A DNA stretch of 64,000 bases from Pseudomonas promysalinigenes (GCF_014269025.2 NZ_CP077094.1:1736001-1800000); one strand, 5' to 3'. Positions 36,290-45,443 are shown, counted from the stretch's first letter. Made by a program: numbers and translations. The notes: a model not told the origin generated them from the letters alone.

Positions 36290-37663
36290 CTATGGTGATT
36301 GCCCTGCGTCCGAATTTGGGAGCCTGGCTATATGCGCGGCCTCAACTTGGCGCATTTTATTGCGAAGATCCGAGTTGGTCGGTTGGATATACACTTGGCA
36401 AGAAGTCACGCATTTATGGTGCATGGCTTTTTTGATCTCGACAGCACTGAATCCAGCCTCTGCAAGTCGATAGCCATAGGCATGTCGATGTCCATGCTCG
36501 GTAGTGCCATGGTACTTGGAAGATCTCAGATCAATTCTCTCTACGGCTGCACGATGCAGGCGCTGGAAGTTCTTGATGGTTTCAGGCTGGCCTTGGCTGT
36601 TGGTAAATGCATACGGGTGCCCTAGGCCTTTCGGTTCGACGCGCTGATAAAGTACGTAATTACGGAAAGCCAAGAGAAACTCTTGAGCTTTCGATGGCGG
36701 GAAGAACTGGACTTCAAAGTAACGTTGATTGTTAATGGCGGGCGCCTTCCAGCCCGCATGCTGTGATTCGGATTTCAAATATTCCGTGCGTGGCTTTAAG
36801 CGAAATTTCTTAAGTAGATACTCTCTGCGGTTTGCATAATTGTCGTCCTTTACTTTCCCCTCCGCTGGGTGGTGGATGGTCACGACTGCTTCCATTAGAT
36901 CTTCATCAATATCTATGTCGTCAAGGTAAATATGAAATGCCTCGCTTTTACGAATGCCGCCACTGTTCATCAGGATTGTTATGCACTGACTTTTCCAATC
37001 GGTACGCAGGTTTTTTTCCTCGTCTTGCTTGCCTGCAATCACGAAACCTTCATCAAGAAGCGTATGGAAGTGCTTTTCAGGAAAGCGCTTTACTTCATCG
37101 ACAATCACGCTTGATTGTTGCCGTCCCACCTCGCGGGTAAAGAAGTTCGCCTCCGCTTGCGCGTTGCTCGTCAAGTGATTCAAGAGCTTGTTGTCTTGGT
37201 GATGATGGTAGGCGCACCAATTCAGTCGTTCCTCGTAGCCAGTGGCGTCCCTGATCGGATTCATGACAACTCCACTGTGGCCTGGTTGACGAGTGAGCCA
37301 GTCGGTGTATCCCGTCAATAGGTTGATCAGGTCGTCGGCAGTCTCCGTCGTGCGGGGCGCCCAGTACAGGCCTGTCGGGTCTTCCAGGCGCTCGTCGACT
37401 GTTCCGTAATAGAGCGCATGCCGAAAACCTTTGAGTAGATCTGTGGGGGAGGTGAAAGGGATCCCGCCGTGGTCGACGAAGGTCAGCAACAGTCGGACGA
37501 CCAGGTTCACTTTCTGGTGCCATGATTGGCTGCGATGCTGCTCACTCTGATACTGCAGCAGGGAGGTCAGGATGCCCTTGTCGGTCAGCACAGCCGGCAA
37601 GCGAGTCGTCTTGACATTGGTCGGCCCCCGGTAGTCGACCTTGACCTTGATGACGGCGCTCAT
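36290..37663 (-). CDS. gmtY: Gamma-mobile-trio tyrosine recombinase GmtY
   Basis: A 457-residue protein with a tyrosine recombinase catalytic domain. The first arginine is in NSGGIRKSEAFHI (about residue 241), the HxxR in TEHGHRHAYGYRL (about 393), a histidine in MHHKCV and the tyrosine in CQVYIQP (about 428). The N-terminal 200 residues form the arm- or core-binding part (SWHQKVNLVVRLLLTF). It is the first of the trio on the minus strand and is upstream of gmtZ and gmtX. The start at 37663 is the first ATG after a long AT-rich leader. Confidence 0.83.
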   Translation of the reverse strand: MSAVIKVKVDYRGPTNVKTTRLPAVLTDKGILTSLLQYQSEQHRSQSWHQKVNLVVRLLLTFVDHGGIPFTSPTDLLKGFRHALYYGTVDERLEDPTGLYWAPRTTETADDLINLLTGYTDWLTRQPGHSGVVMNPIRDATGYEERLNWCAYHHHQDNKLLNHLTSNAQAEANFFTREVGRQQSSVIVDEVKRFPEKHFHTLLDEGFVIAGKQDEEKNLRTDWKSQCITILMNSGGIRKSEAFHIYLDDIDIDEDLMEAVVTIHHPAEGKVKDDNYANRREYLLKKFRLKPRTEYLKSESQHAGWKAPAINNQRYFEVQFFPPSKAQEFLLAFRNYVLYQRVEPKGLGHPYAFTNSQGQPETIKNFQRLHRAAVERIDLRSSKYHGTTEHGHRHAYGYRLAEAGFSAVEIKKAMHHKCVTSCQVYIQPTNSDLRNKMRQVEAAHIARLPNSDAGQSP

Positions 37664-38156
37664 CGATCGCGATCTCGGATGAGGTGGTGACGAAGGAGCT
37701 GAGAGCGCTTGTTGATGTGGGGCTCATTCGAAGGCGGGGCGACGGTGCCGATGTGGGTGGAGGTCTGATTGTCGAGGCGCATGCAAAATAGATCCTAGAT
37801 TTTGGAAGTGAGGGCTTGACGCGTTAGGTATACTCGGTATATATTGTTGATATCTATAAATCCATGTTATCACTGTTGCTTTTTCTTTAGGAAGCGCTTT
37901 TGCGTTTCTCCTACTATTTTGTGCCTGCCTGCCTGCCTGCCTGCCTGCCTCTGTCCCTCTGTCCCTCTGTCCCTCTGTCTCTCTGTCTCTCTGCTTGATC
38001 GACTCCTTGAGCTTTTCCATCTGTCGCTGCTTGGCTAGCAGATCTGGGGGGGGCGGCCGGGTGTCGGTATCCGTTGTGAGGGGGCGCACGGATTCCGCCC
38101 CTGGCGCCTTTATATAGAAGGACGCAGACTCAAGGTTTGGCGACCGTGTGGTCGGG
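37664..38156. promoter_or_regulatory. Divergent regulatory region upstream of gmtY
   Basis: A 493-bp gap between gmtY (minus) and the nuclease-like gene (plus). It includes an AT-rich block (about 37,825-37,870, with TATATATTG) suitable for a gmtY promoter, and a tandem-repeat tract described separately. A minus-strand frame across the repeats (37724-38089) is low-complexity and not supported. Confidence 0.4.
37923..37990. repeat. Tandem simple repeats: (GCCT)7 then five octamers
   Basis: Seven copies of GCCT (37923-37950) are followed by three CTGTCCCT and two CTGTCTCT units (37951-37990). Neither unit length is a multiple of three. Such tracts are rare in Pseudomonas chromosomes and prone to slippage. 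Confidence 0.92.
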
Positions 38157-39527
38157 ATGGTGATCGCAAGGAGTGTGGTGCGAGTGATTTCTGAGTTGAA
38201 GGATGATGATTTCCCAGCGATCTACGAGTCCCTGGTTGCCTTGCTCCCCGATAGGCCGTGGGTCAAAAGGGTGTTGAGCTTGGAGCATCAGGTTGGCGAG
38301 GCGCCCCTGATGCGTTCTTTTCTCTGGAGCCGGAACATCATTGCCTACGGGCTGAGGGAGTTTGATTGTCACGGGCTGCAGCCGCCAACCTCAGAGTCGT
38401 GGGGTGCCATCAAGAGTGCGCTGATTTTTGCGTCGCAGGTCTTGTTGCTCTGTCGACAACACTCATCTGGTGGTGACGAGGAAAGTCGGGGAAAGCTTTT
38501 GGGGCGAGTGCGGCATGCCATCAAGGATCCAGATGGTATGCGTGGGCTTCGCTTGGAGCTCATGGTGGCAACGCACCTGAGTCGGCAGGGTTGCGAAATT
38601 CAGTGGATGGAAGAAGACGTGGGGGTTGGTACCTTCGACTTGCTCGCCAAGCTTCCTGGTGGTGCTTCGGAGGAGCCGGGTGATGTTTGGGTGGAGGTCG
38701 AGTGCAAGAGTATTTCCGCTGATCGGGGAGAGCCGCTGACAGAGGAAGAATTCAACCTTCTGGTCGGCCCCATCCTTCAGCTCATTGAGCCGCGTTTGCT
38801 CCAAGTCGAGCGCCATTTTTTTGGCATCTCGGTTGTCTTTACAGGCAAGCTGCCCAAAGGGGCGGCGCAAGGGTCGGTCGTCGAGGCGGTAGCGAGTGCA
38901 GTTGGCAGAGCGAGATCCGGAGAGGAGGCATTTGAGGTGCCAGGCGTTTGCCTGGTGCGAGTAGTTCTCTCTGATCTCAGGGAGGTGGTAGTCAAGGGTG
39001 AGGGGCTTGCGAGGGAGGAGGCTTACGCGCTCGCCGACCATCTGATCGGAGCGGGGAACGGTTTTCGCGTCATCAAGGGATTTGGAGATGAGTGCTACCT
39101 TTCGATTGATTTTCAGGCCGCGCTCCCAAGCAATTTCGAGGCCGGGCTCGGCAATGTTGCAAAGCGGGCTGTTCGCAAGCAGATGACTGGTGCGCGCCCG
39201 GGCTGTTTGGTTGTCGGGGTTGAGCGTCACTCCGGGGCTTCGCTCGAAGAGGTGTCACGCCAAGAGTCTGATGAATTGGCGCAAAGGGCCGCCAAGCTGC
39301 TCCGTGAGAGCCCGCACCTTGCTTCAGTCGTGTATGTCAGTGCGCCGATCTTGGAGCGAGTTGAGGCTGCGGATGATGGTTGGAGGCGGGCAGGGGAAGC
39401 GGCAGTGCTTGAAGGTCAGGAGCAGGGGCTTGTTTCCGAGGGGGAGCTCAGTCGCACGTATGTGTTTGACAACCCGGCTGGTCATTACCCGCACCTTCGA
39501 CTCAGTCGGCTTTTCGGGGTTGGCTGA
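38157..39527 (+). CDS. PD-(D/E)XK nuclease-like protein
   Basis: A 456-residue protein. Around residues 128-185 it shows a restriction-endonuclease-like core: LRLELMVATHLSRQG (E), VGTFDLLAK (D) and WVEVECKSIS (ExK). The flanking regions are unassigned. The first helical 120 residues may bind DNA or a partner. The start is uncertain: GTG 38148, ATG 38157, or GTG 38178 behind AAGGAG. It is the only cargo gene between gmtY and the right end of the island, and it is transcribed towards that end. A defence nuclease is likely but unproven. Confidence 0.6.
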   Translation: MVIARSVVRVISELKDDDFPAIYESLVALLPDRPWVKRVLSLEHQVGEAPLMRSFLWSRNIIAYGLREFDCHGLQPPTSESWGAIKSALIFASQVLLLCRQHSSGGDEESRGKLLGRVRHAIKDPDGMRGLRLELMVATHLSRQGCEIQWMEEDVGVGTFDLLAKLPGGASEEPGDVWVEVECKSISADRGEPLTEEEFNLLVGPILQLIEPRLLQVERHFFGISVVFTGKLPKGAAQGSVVEAVASAVGRARSGEEAFEVPGVCLVRVVLSDLREVVVKGEGLAREEAYALADHLIGAGNGFRVIKGFGDECYLSIDFQAALPSNFEAGLGNVAKRAVRKQMTGARPGCLVVGVERHSGASLEEVSRQESDELAQRAAKLLRESPHLASVVYVSAPILERVEAADDGWRRAGEAAVLEGQEQGLVSEGELSRTYVFDNPAGHYPHLRLSRLFGVG

Positions 39528-39789
39528 GCATTGAGTTTGATTTGGGCTGCACCAAACTGGTGTCAATCGCGTCCGGGTCTCAGCACATCTTCAAGGGCGT
39601 GCGCCTCTCTAAGGTTTCCCCGATGAGTCCGCTGCTGCTATTTGGGGGAGGGCTTTGGGTGGGCGCTTACCGCGCCGGCGATTGATCCAGTCGAAGGTGC
39701 TCGGCCCAGTGTAGCCGTTGTGGTGCCGAGGCTTGGGGTGGCTGAGGGGCGGGTTGCTAGAAATAGTAGGTCGTGGGGTGGGGTGATAA
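39528..39789. other. Right end of the island, junction with greB
   Basis: No gene is supported here. Homology to greB begins abruptly at TACCAGTACAAC (39790). The island boundary is therefore within a few bases of 39,789, after GGGTGATAA. Confidence 0.6.
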
Positions 39790-40122
39790 TACCAGTACAA
39801 CAAGAAGCTGCTGCGCGAGATCGATCGTCGGGTCCGTTATCTGCGCAAGCGGCTGGAAGATGTCAAGGTTGTCGCTTACTCGCCTGAGCAGGAGGGCAAG
39901 GTATTTTTCGGCGCCTGGGTCGAGATCGAGAATGATGATGGCGAGGCCATGAGTTTTCGTATCGTGGGGTACGACGAGATCTATGGTCGCAACGACTATA
40001 TTTCGATCGACTCGCCCATGGCCCGCGCGTTGCTCAAGAAGGAGGAGGGCGATGAGGTGGTAGTCAATACGCCGACCGGCCCAGCCACGTGGTATGTCAA
40101 TAACATCCGCTATGGGCAATGA
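39790..40122 (+). pseudogene. greB: Chromosomal greB, 3' fragment cut by the island
   Basis: This is 110 codons plus stop, in one frame from YQYNKKLLREIDRR to the GreB C-terminus (ATWYVNNIRYGQ). It corresponds to residue 48 onward of the intact island GreB. The first 47 codons are absent here and should lie at the other island end, left of the window. Codon use is GC-rich like the core genome. It lacks a start and promoter, so it is not expressed as GreB. Confidence 0.92.
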
Positions 40123-40142
40123 GTTCAGTCCTCATGAGCGCG

Positions 40143-40168
40143 CCTGAGGCCAGGGCGTGCGCCTCAGG
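40143..40168. terminator. Hairpin between convergent greB fragment and permease gene
   Basis: CCTGAGGC and GCCTCAGG are separated by 10 bases, between two convergent genes. Only a short T-run follows, so this is moderate evidence. Confidence 0.4.
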
Positions 40169-40188
40169 TTTGCAGCAGTCTAGAGTTT

Positions 40189-42696
40189 TCAAGTTTCACG
40201 CAGCACTGCCAGGGGGCTGGCATTGAGCGCCCTGCGTGTTCCAAGCGTGCCTGCTCCGCCCACCAATATCGCCCCAAGCAATGGCAGCGCCAGCAGCCAC
40301 AGGTGCGGGCTCCATTGCAGGTCGAACGCATAACGGTACAGCACCAGCGTGATCAGTTCGCAGCCGAGCGCCGCTAACGTGCCACTGGCGGCACCCAGCA
40401 CACCGAACTCAATGCGCCGAGCCCTGACCAGTAACGGCCGCGAAGCCCCCAAGGCGCGGAGGAGGGCGCCCTGGCGAATCCGCTCATCCAGGGTTGCCTG
40501 CAAACCGGCGAACAGGACTGCAAGCCCTGCTGCGAGCACGAACAGCAATACATATTCGACGGCCAGGGTCACCTGGGCCAGGATGCTGCGCAGCTGCTCC
40601 AGAAGGGCGTCGACTTGCAGTATGGTCACGGCCGGGAAGGCCCGGGACAGTGCGACAACGTCCAGATCATGGCCGGCGGCCAGGTAGAAGCTGGTCAGGT
40701 AAGTAGTGGGCAGGCCCTGCAGGGTGCCAGGCTGGAAAATCATGTAGAAGTTTGGCTGAAAGCTGTCCCAATGGACGCTACGAAGGCTAGTGACCCGTGC
40801 CAGGCGTTGTTCGCCGCCTATATCGAAGGTCAGCAGGTCGTCCAGTTTCAGCTTGAGGCTGTTGGCCAGCTCGGCCTCGACCGATACCCCAGGGATTTCA
40901 TCGCCCACCGGCAGTGCTCCCCACCAGTTGCCCGCGCTCAAGCTATTGCCTGCGGGCAGGTCGGCCGCCCAAGTCAGGCTGAGATCGCGTTGTACCGCCC
41001 GCTCGCCCGCGGACTCCTTGCTGACGATCTGTTGCACGGGTTGATCGTTGATCAGAATGAGCCTGCCTGGCGTCACCGGATACAGCGGCGCCGAACTGGC
41101 GTTGACCCCACGCAGGTGTTGGGCGAAGGGTTCACGGTCGGCGGGCAGGATATTCAGGGCAAAGTAATTGGGCGCGTCTTTGGGTAACTGCGCCTGCCAG
41201 GTGTCGAGCAGTTCTGCCCGCAGCAGCGCAACGAGCGCCATGGCCAGCAGGATCAGGCCAAAGGCCAGAGCTTGCCCGGCGGCTGCGGTGGGGTGGCGTA
41301 GCAACTGGCCTAATCCCAGACGCCAGGTCAGCGGTGCTCCGCCAAGCGCCCTGCGCAGGCTTCGCAAGCCAAGCAAGAGCAGGCCCCCAAGCAGCAACGC
41401 CGCGATCAGACCGCCCCCTAGCAGGGCGAAGGTTAGCAGCAGATCAAGGCTAAGACGCCACATGATCAACCCCAAGGCGAGCAGCGCTGCACCATACACT
41501 AACCAACTGCTGGGTGGGACCGGGAGCAGGTCACGGCGCAGTACCCGCAGAGGTGGCACCTGCCCGAGCGCCGCCAGTGGCGGTAAGGCAAAACCGGCCA
41601 GGGCTACAAGGCCGGTGGCGATGCCCGCCACGGCCGGAAGTGCGCCCCCTGCTGGCACTACGCTGGGCAGCAGGCCGTGCAACAGGCGGAATAAGCCCAG
41701 TTGCGCAAGCCAGCCCAGGACAGCACCGGCTAATGCGGCTATCAGGCCAAGAATCGCCAACTGCAGGCAATACAGCCCCAGTGCCTGATGCCGCGACAGC
41801 CCCAAGCAGCGCAACAAGGCGCTGGCGTCCAGGCGGCGCGCTGCATATCGGCTGGCTGAAAGCGCCACTGCAACGCCCGCCAGCAGCACGGCAACCAGGC
41901 TGGCCATGTTCAGGTACCGCTCGGCCTTGCCCAAAGCTCCGCCGATTTGCCGGTTGCCGTCGCGTGTGTCGAGCAAGCGCTGGCTGGCCGCCAGGTTTGG
42001 CTCTACCGCCTGGCGGTATTGCGCAAGCGCTTGTGCATCACCGCGCCAGAGTTCGCGATAGGTAACCCGGCTGCCAGGCTGAATAACCCCAGTGGCCTGC
42101 AAGTCTGCCAGGTTCATCATCAGCCGCGGCGTGAGGCTGTAGAAGTTGTTGGCACGATCCGGTTCGTAGGTCAGGACCCGGCTGATGCTTAAAGTTTTCA
42201 TACCGACGTCAATGCTGTCGCCGATCTTGAGCCCCAGCGCCGCCAGCAGACGTGGCTCGACCCAGGCTTCACCGGGTGCTGGGCCGCCGCCCGCTGACTC
42301 CTCGGCGTATGGGGCGCCAGCGCTGCGCAGCTGGCCGCGCAGTGGATAGGCGCCGTCGGCTGCCTTGATACTCGAAAGCTGAATACCGGCATCGCCACCT
42401 ACCACACTGGTGAATTCCACGACCTGGGCGTGGCGCAAGCCCAATGCCTGCCCAGCGCTGAGCTGCTCGTCATTGGCAGGAGCACTGCCTTGCAGTACCA
42501 GGTCGGCGCCAAGAAACTCGCTGGCGCGCAATTGCATCGCGCCATTGAGGCGAGCGCCGAAATAGCCGATGGCGGTACTGGCGGCGACTGCTACCACCAG
42601 GGCGAAAAACAGCACCCGGACCTCGCTGGCGCGGACGTCGCGCAACAGCTGGCGAAAGGCCAGGCCACACAGACGGGGTAAGGGCATATGCTTCAT
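40189..42696 (-). CDS. ABC transporter permease, FtsX/YbbP type
   Basis: An 835-residue inner-membrane permease with duplicated FtsX-like halves. One helix lies near the N-terminus, a cluster of helices around 250-500 (LLAGVAVALSA, LLTFALLGGGLIAALLLGG), and four more near the C-terminus (YVLLFVLAAGLAVLFAG). Large periplasmic loops lie between. With the coupled ATPase it forms a YbbAP-like exporter or mechanotransmission pump; the cargo is unknown. The start at 42696 (MKHMPLPRLCG) overlaps the ATPase stop (TGATG). Confidence 0.87.
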   Translation of the reverse strand: MKHMPLPRLCGLAFRQLLRDVRASEVRVLFFALVVAVAASTAIGYFGARLNGAMQLRASEFLGADLVLQGSAPANDEQLSAGQALGLRHAQVVEFTSVVGGDAGIQLSSIKAADGAYPLRGQLRSAGAPYAEESAGGGPAPGEAWVEPRLLAALGLKIGDSIDVGMKTLSISRVLTYEPDRANNFYSLTPRLMMNLADLQATGVIQPGSRVTYRELWRGDAQALAQYRQAVEPNLAASQRLLDTRDGNRQIGGALGKAERYLNMASLVAVLLAGVAVALSASRYAARRLDASALLRCLGLSRHQALGLYCLQLAILGLIAALAGAVLGWLAQLGLFRLLHGLLPSVVPAGGALPAVAGIATGLVALAGFALPPLAALGQVPPLRVLRRDLLPVPPSSWLVYGAALLALGLIMWRLSLDLLLTFALLGGGLIAALLLGGLLLLGLRSLRRALGGAPLTWRLGLGQLLRHPTAAAGQALAFGLILLAMALVALLRAELLDTWQAQLPKDAPNYFALNILPADREPFAQHLRGVNASSAPLYPVTPGRLILINDQPVQQIVSKESAGERAVQRDLSLTWAADLPAGNSLSAGNWWGALPVGDEIPGVSVEAELANSLKLKLDDLLTFDIGGEQRLARVTSLRSVHWDSFQPNFYMIFQPGTLQGLPTTYLTSFYLAAGHDLDVVALSRAFPAVTILQVDALLEQLRSILAQVTLAVEYVLLFVLAAGLAVLFAGLQATLDERIRQGALLRALGASRPLLVRARRIEFGVLGAASGTLAALGCELITLVLYRYAFDLQWSPHLWLLALPLLGAILVGGAGTLGTRRALNASPLAVLRET

Positions 42697-43379
42697 CAGG
42701 CCTCCACCGGCGTTACCAAGTGGCCCGCCTCCAGGCGTATCTTGCGTCGGCAACGCCTGGCCAAGCGCTCGTCATGGGTGACCAGTACCAGTGTGGTGCC
42801 GCGTTCCTTGTTCAATTCGAACAATAGATCGCTGATGCGCTCTCCCGTATGGCTGTCGAGGTTGCCCGTGGGCTCGTCGGCGAACAGCACGGCCGGTTGT
42901 GCTGCAAACGCACGGGCGATGGCGACCCGTTGCTGTTCGCCGCCGGAAAGTTGCCGTGGAGTGTGGGTCAGGCGCTGACCAAGGCCCACCCGCTCCAGCA
43001 AGGTGCGCGCGTGGTCGCGGGCATCGCGCCGGCCGTCAAGCTCCAAGGGCAGCATCACATTCTCCAAAGCGTTGAGGCTGTCTAGCAATTGGAACGACTG
43101 GAAAACGAAGCCTACATGCTCGGCCCGCACCCTGGCGCGCTGGTCCTCGTCCAGGGGGCCGAGGTCTTGCCCAGCCAGGATCACCTGCCCGGCACTGGGC
43201 CGGTCCAGGCCGGCCAGCAGGCCGAGCAAAGTCGATTTGCCCGAACCCGAGGCGCCGACAATGGCCAGGCTGTCACCCTTGGCAAGGTTCAGGGACAAGG
43301 CATGCAGAATGGTCAGATCACCTTCCGCGCTGGGTACCACTTTGCTAAGGTTCTGAGCAACGAGAATACTGGGGCCCAT
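42696..43379 (-). CDS. ABC transporter ATP-binding protein, YbbA type
   Basis: A 227-residue LolD/MacB-class ATPase: Walker A GASGSGKST (about residue 42), Q-loop FVFQSFQLL, signature LSGGEQQRVAIARA (about 145), Walker B AVLFADEPTGNLD and H-loop LVTHDERLA. It powers the FtsX-type permease encoded next. The start at 43379 (MGPSILVAQNLSK) lies back to back with tesA, so the two promoters overlap; longer upstream starts read through tesA and are rejected. Confidence 0.9.
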   Translation of the reverse strand: MGPSILVAQNLSKVVPSAEGDLTILHALSLNLAKGDSLAIVGASGSGKSTLLGLLAGLDRPSAGQVILAGQDLGPLDEDQRARVRAEHVGFVFQSFQLLDSLNALENVMLPLELDGRRDARDHARTLLERVGLGQRLTHTPRQLSGGEQQRVAIARAFAAQPAVLFADEPTGNLDSHTGERISDLLFELNKERGTTLVLVTHDERLARRCRRKIRLEAGHLVTPVEA

Positions 43380-43389
43380 GGAGAATCCA

Positions 43390-43995
43390 ATGCGAATGTG
43401 GTGGTTGAGTGCCGGCTTGGCTCTGTATTGCCTGGGCCAAAGCGCGGCGGCGGGAACATTGCTGGTCGTCGGCGACAGTATAAGCGCCGGCGCTGGCCTG
43501 GATATCCGCCAGGGTTGGGTCTCTTTGTTGCAGACCCGGCTCAAGGCTGAAGGTTTCGACGATCAGGTGATCAATGCCTCGATCAGTGGCGACACCAGCG
43601 CAGGTGGTCAGGCGCGGCTGCCGGCGCTGCTTGCAGCCCACAAGCCTAACCTCGTGGTGCTAGAGCTGGGTGGCAACGATGGCTTGCGTGGGCAGCCTCC
43701 AGAGCAATTGCAACAAAATCTTGCCTCAATGATCGAAAGTGCCCGTCAGGCGGGTGCCAAGGTGGTGTTGCTGGGTATGCGCCTGCCCCCAAACTACGGC
43801 GTGCGTTACAACACCGCGTTTGCCAACGTGTATCAGCAACTGGCAACGCAAGAGCAGGTGGCCCTGGTGCCATTCTTCCTCGAAGGGGTGGGCGGTGTGC
43901 CGGGCATGATGCAGGCAGACGGCATCCATCCGGCGCAAGTGGCCCAGCAGCGCTTGCTGGAAAATGCCTGGCCGGTGATAAAACCCTTGCTGTGA
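43390..43995 (+). CDS. tesA: Multifunctional acyl-CoA thioesterase/arylesterase TesA
   Basis: A 201-residue SGNH hydrolase with a signal peptide (WWLSAGLALYCLGQSAAA). The catalytic serine is in GDSISAGAG (about residue 29), the oxyanion glycine region in ISGDTSAGG, the asparagine in LELGGNDGLRG, and the Asp-His pair in QADGIHPA (near 178). It hydrolyses thioesters and esters in the periplasm. The start at 43390 follows GGAG. It is divergent from the exporter ATPase, an arrangement kept in Pseudomonas. Confidence 0.92.
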   Translation: MRMWWLSAGLALYCLGQSAAAGTLLVVGDSISAGAGLDIRQGWVSLLQTRLKAEGFDDQVINASISGDTSAGGQARLPALLAAHKPNLVVLELGGNDGLRGQPPEQLQQNLASMIESARQAGAKVVLLGMRLPPNYGVRYNTAFANVYQQLATQEQVALVPFFLEGVGGVPGMMQADGIHPAQVAQQRLLENAWPVIKPLL

Positions 43996-44053
43996 CGCTT
44001 TAAACGGGGGCGGCTTTCGGCTAATGTTGCGCCCCCTGTTTCGAGAGCCCCCG

Positions 44054-44335
44054 ATGCCGCGTCCTGCCTGGTCCCTGTTCGCCTATCAACTGATCGAGCC
44101 AGATGAGCAGCTTGACCTGTTCGCTTGCCAGGAAGTTCGTGTTCACCTCGTGGCTCGTCAGCTCGAGCTTGGAGTGCCGGTCGACCGCACCTTGTGCGGT
44201 GGCTTGCTTCCTGCCCAACCACGGTGGTCTGGGGTGCCTCGCAGCATTTACCGTGACGGGCGTCTTTGCGATCTTTGCCGGGCCATCCTCGATGCCCAGC
44301 GCCGTGGCATGCGGCCGGTGTGGCCAGAGTTGTGA
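44054..44335 (+). CDS. Conserved hypothetical protein, 93 aa
   Basis: A small soluble protein beginning MPRPAWSLFAYQLIEP, with two cysteine spots (TLCGG and LCDLC). The start at 44054 is chosen over 44024. It resembles a short protein conserved between tesA and the transpeptidase gene in pseudomonads. Function unknown. Confidence 0.65.
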   Translation: MPRPAWSLFAYQLIEPDEQLDLFACQEVRVHLVARQLELGVPVDRTLCGGLLPAQPRWSGVPRSIYRDGRLCDLCRAILDAQRRGMRPVWPEL

Positions 44336-44465
44336 GTTGAACGGCTAGGCGTCACTGGCCACACCTTTCATCATTCGAAACGCTTGCAAGGCTCCAGCGC
44401 CTCCCGCTTGCAGCGAGGCGGGTGTACAATCGTGCCTCTTGATTACCTTTCGAAGGATTTACCGG

Positions 44466-45443
44466 ATGTTGCCGCGCTTTCCCGCCGTCACCCGTTGCCT
44501 GTCCCTGGCCGCCCTGCTGGTAGCGGGCCCCGCTGTTGCGCTGGAACTGCCACTGCCACCACCGGGTGAAGACGTCGTTGGCCAAGTCCAGACCATCAAG
44601 GCCAAGTACGAGGATACATTTGCGGACATCGGGACCGCCAACGACCTTGGCTACCTCGAGATGATCGCCGCCAATCCGGGTGTCGACCCATGGCTGCCTG
44701 GCGCAGGCACCGAGATCATTCTGCCTACCCGCTTCATCCTGCCGCCTGGGCCGCGTGAAGGCATCGTCATCAATCTGGCCGAGTATCGTATGTACTACTT
44801 CCCGAAAGGGCAGAACGTGGTGCATACCTATCCGCTGGGTATCGGTCGCGAAGGCTGGGGCTCGCCAATCGCGTTGACCAAGATCATCGCCAAGACTCCG
44901 AACCCGACCTGGACGCCACCGGCCTCGATTCGTGCCGAGCATGCCGCTGATGGCGACATTCTGCCCACCGTGGTGCCTGCCGGCCCTGACAACCCGCTAG
45001 GGCCCTTCAAGTTCACCCTAGGTGTACCGGGCTACCTGATCCATGGTTCGAACAAGAAGTTTGGTATCGGCATGCGTACCAGCCATGGCTGCTTCCGCAT
45101 GTTCAACAATAACGTACTGGAACTGTCGAAAATGGTGCCGGTGGGTACGCCAGTGCGCATTATCAACGAGCCCTACAAGTTCGGCATCAGTGCCGGCAAG
45201 GTTTATCTCGAAGCGCACACGCCATTGGATGATAAGGGCAACCCATCTGTGGTCGACAAGCACACGGCCGTTATCAATGCCTTGCTCAAGCGTGAAGACT
45301 TGGCCAACAACCTGCGTATGAATTGGGACATGGTGCGTGACGTGGTTGCCGCAGAAGATGGCATGCCAGTGGAAATTGCCGTTCCGGTCAACAATCAGGG
45401 TGGGGCGCCTATGGTCTCGAGCATCCCTCCTGAGTTGCAGTGA
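44466..45443 (+). CDS. L,D-transpeptidase (ErfK/YbiS type)
   Basis: A 325-residue periplasmic protein with a signal peptide (LSLAALLVAGPAVA), a LysM-like segment (GYLEMIAANPGVDPW) and a YkuD catalytic domain. The active site is IHGSNKK...SHGCFRM, with catalytic cysteine at about 223. Such enzymes form 3-3 cross-links in peptidoglycan or attach lipoproteins to it. The neighbouring convergent gene encodes OprI, whose C-terminus ends in RK, so attachment of OprI is a plausible job; that is inference. Confidence 0.88.
   Translation: MLPRFPAVTRCLSLAALLVAGPAVALELPLPPPGEDVVGQVQTIKAKYEDTFADIGTANDLGYLEMIAANPGVDPWLPGAGTEIILPTRFILPPGPREGIVINLAEYRMYYFPKGQNVVHTYPLGIGREGWGSPIALTKIIAKTPNPTWTPPASIRAEHAADGDILPTVVPAGPDNPLGPFKFTLGVPGYLIHGSNKKFGIGMRTSHGCFRMFNNNVLELSKMVPVGTPVRIINEPYKFGISAGKVYLEAHTPLDDKGNPSVVDKHTAVINALLKREDLANNLRMNWDMVRDVVAAEDGMPVEIAVPVNNQGGAPMVSSIPPELQ

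Noticed and set aside
37923..37990. Possible CRISPR array
   Set aside because: The units are 4 and 8 bases with no spacers; a microsatellite, not CRISPR.
37724..38089. 121-aa minus-strand frame across the simple repeats
   Set aside because: Consists largely of repeat-encoded RDRETEGQ and GRQAGRQ runs, with no ribosome binding site. Kept only as a repeat tract.
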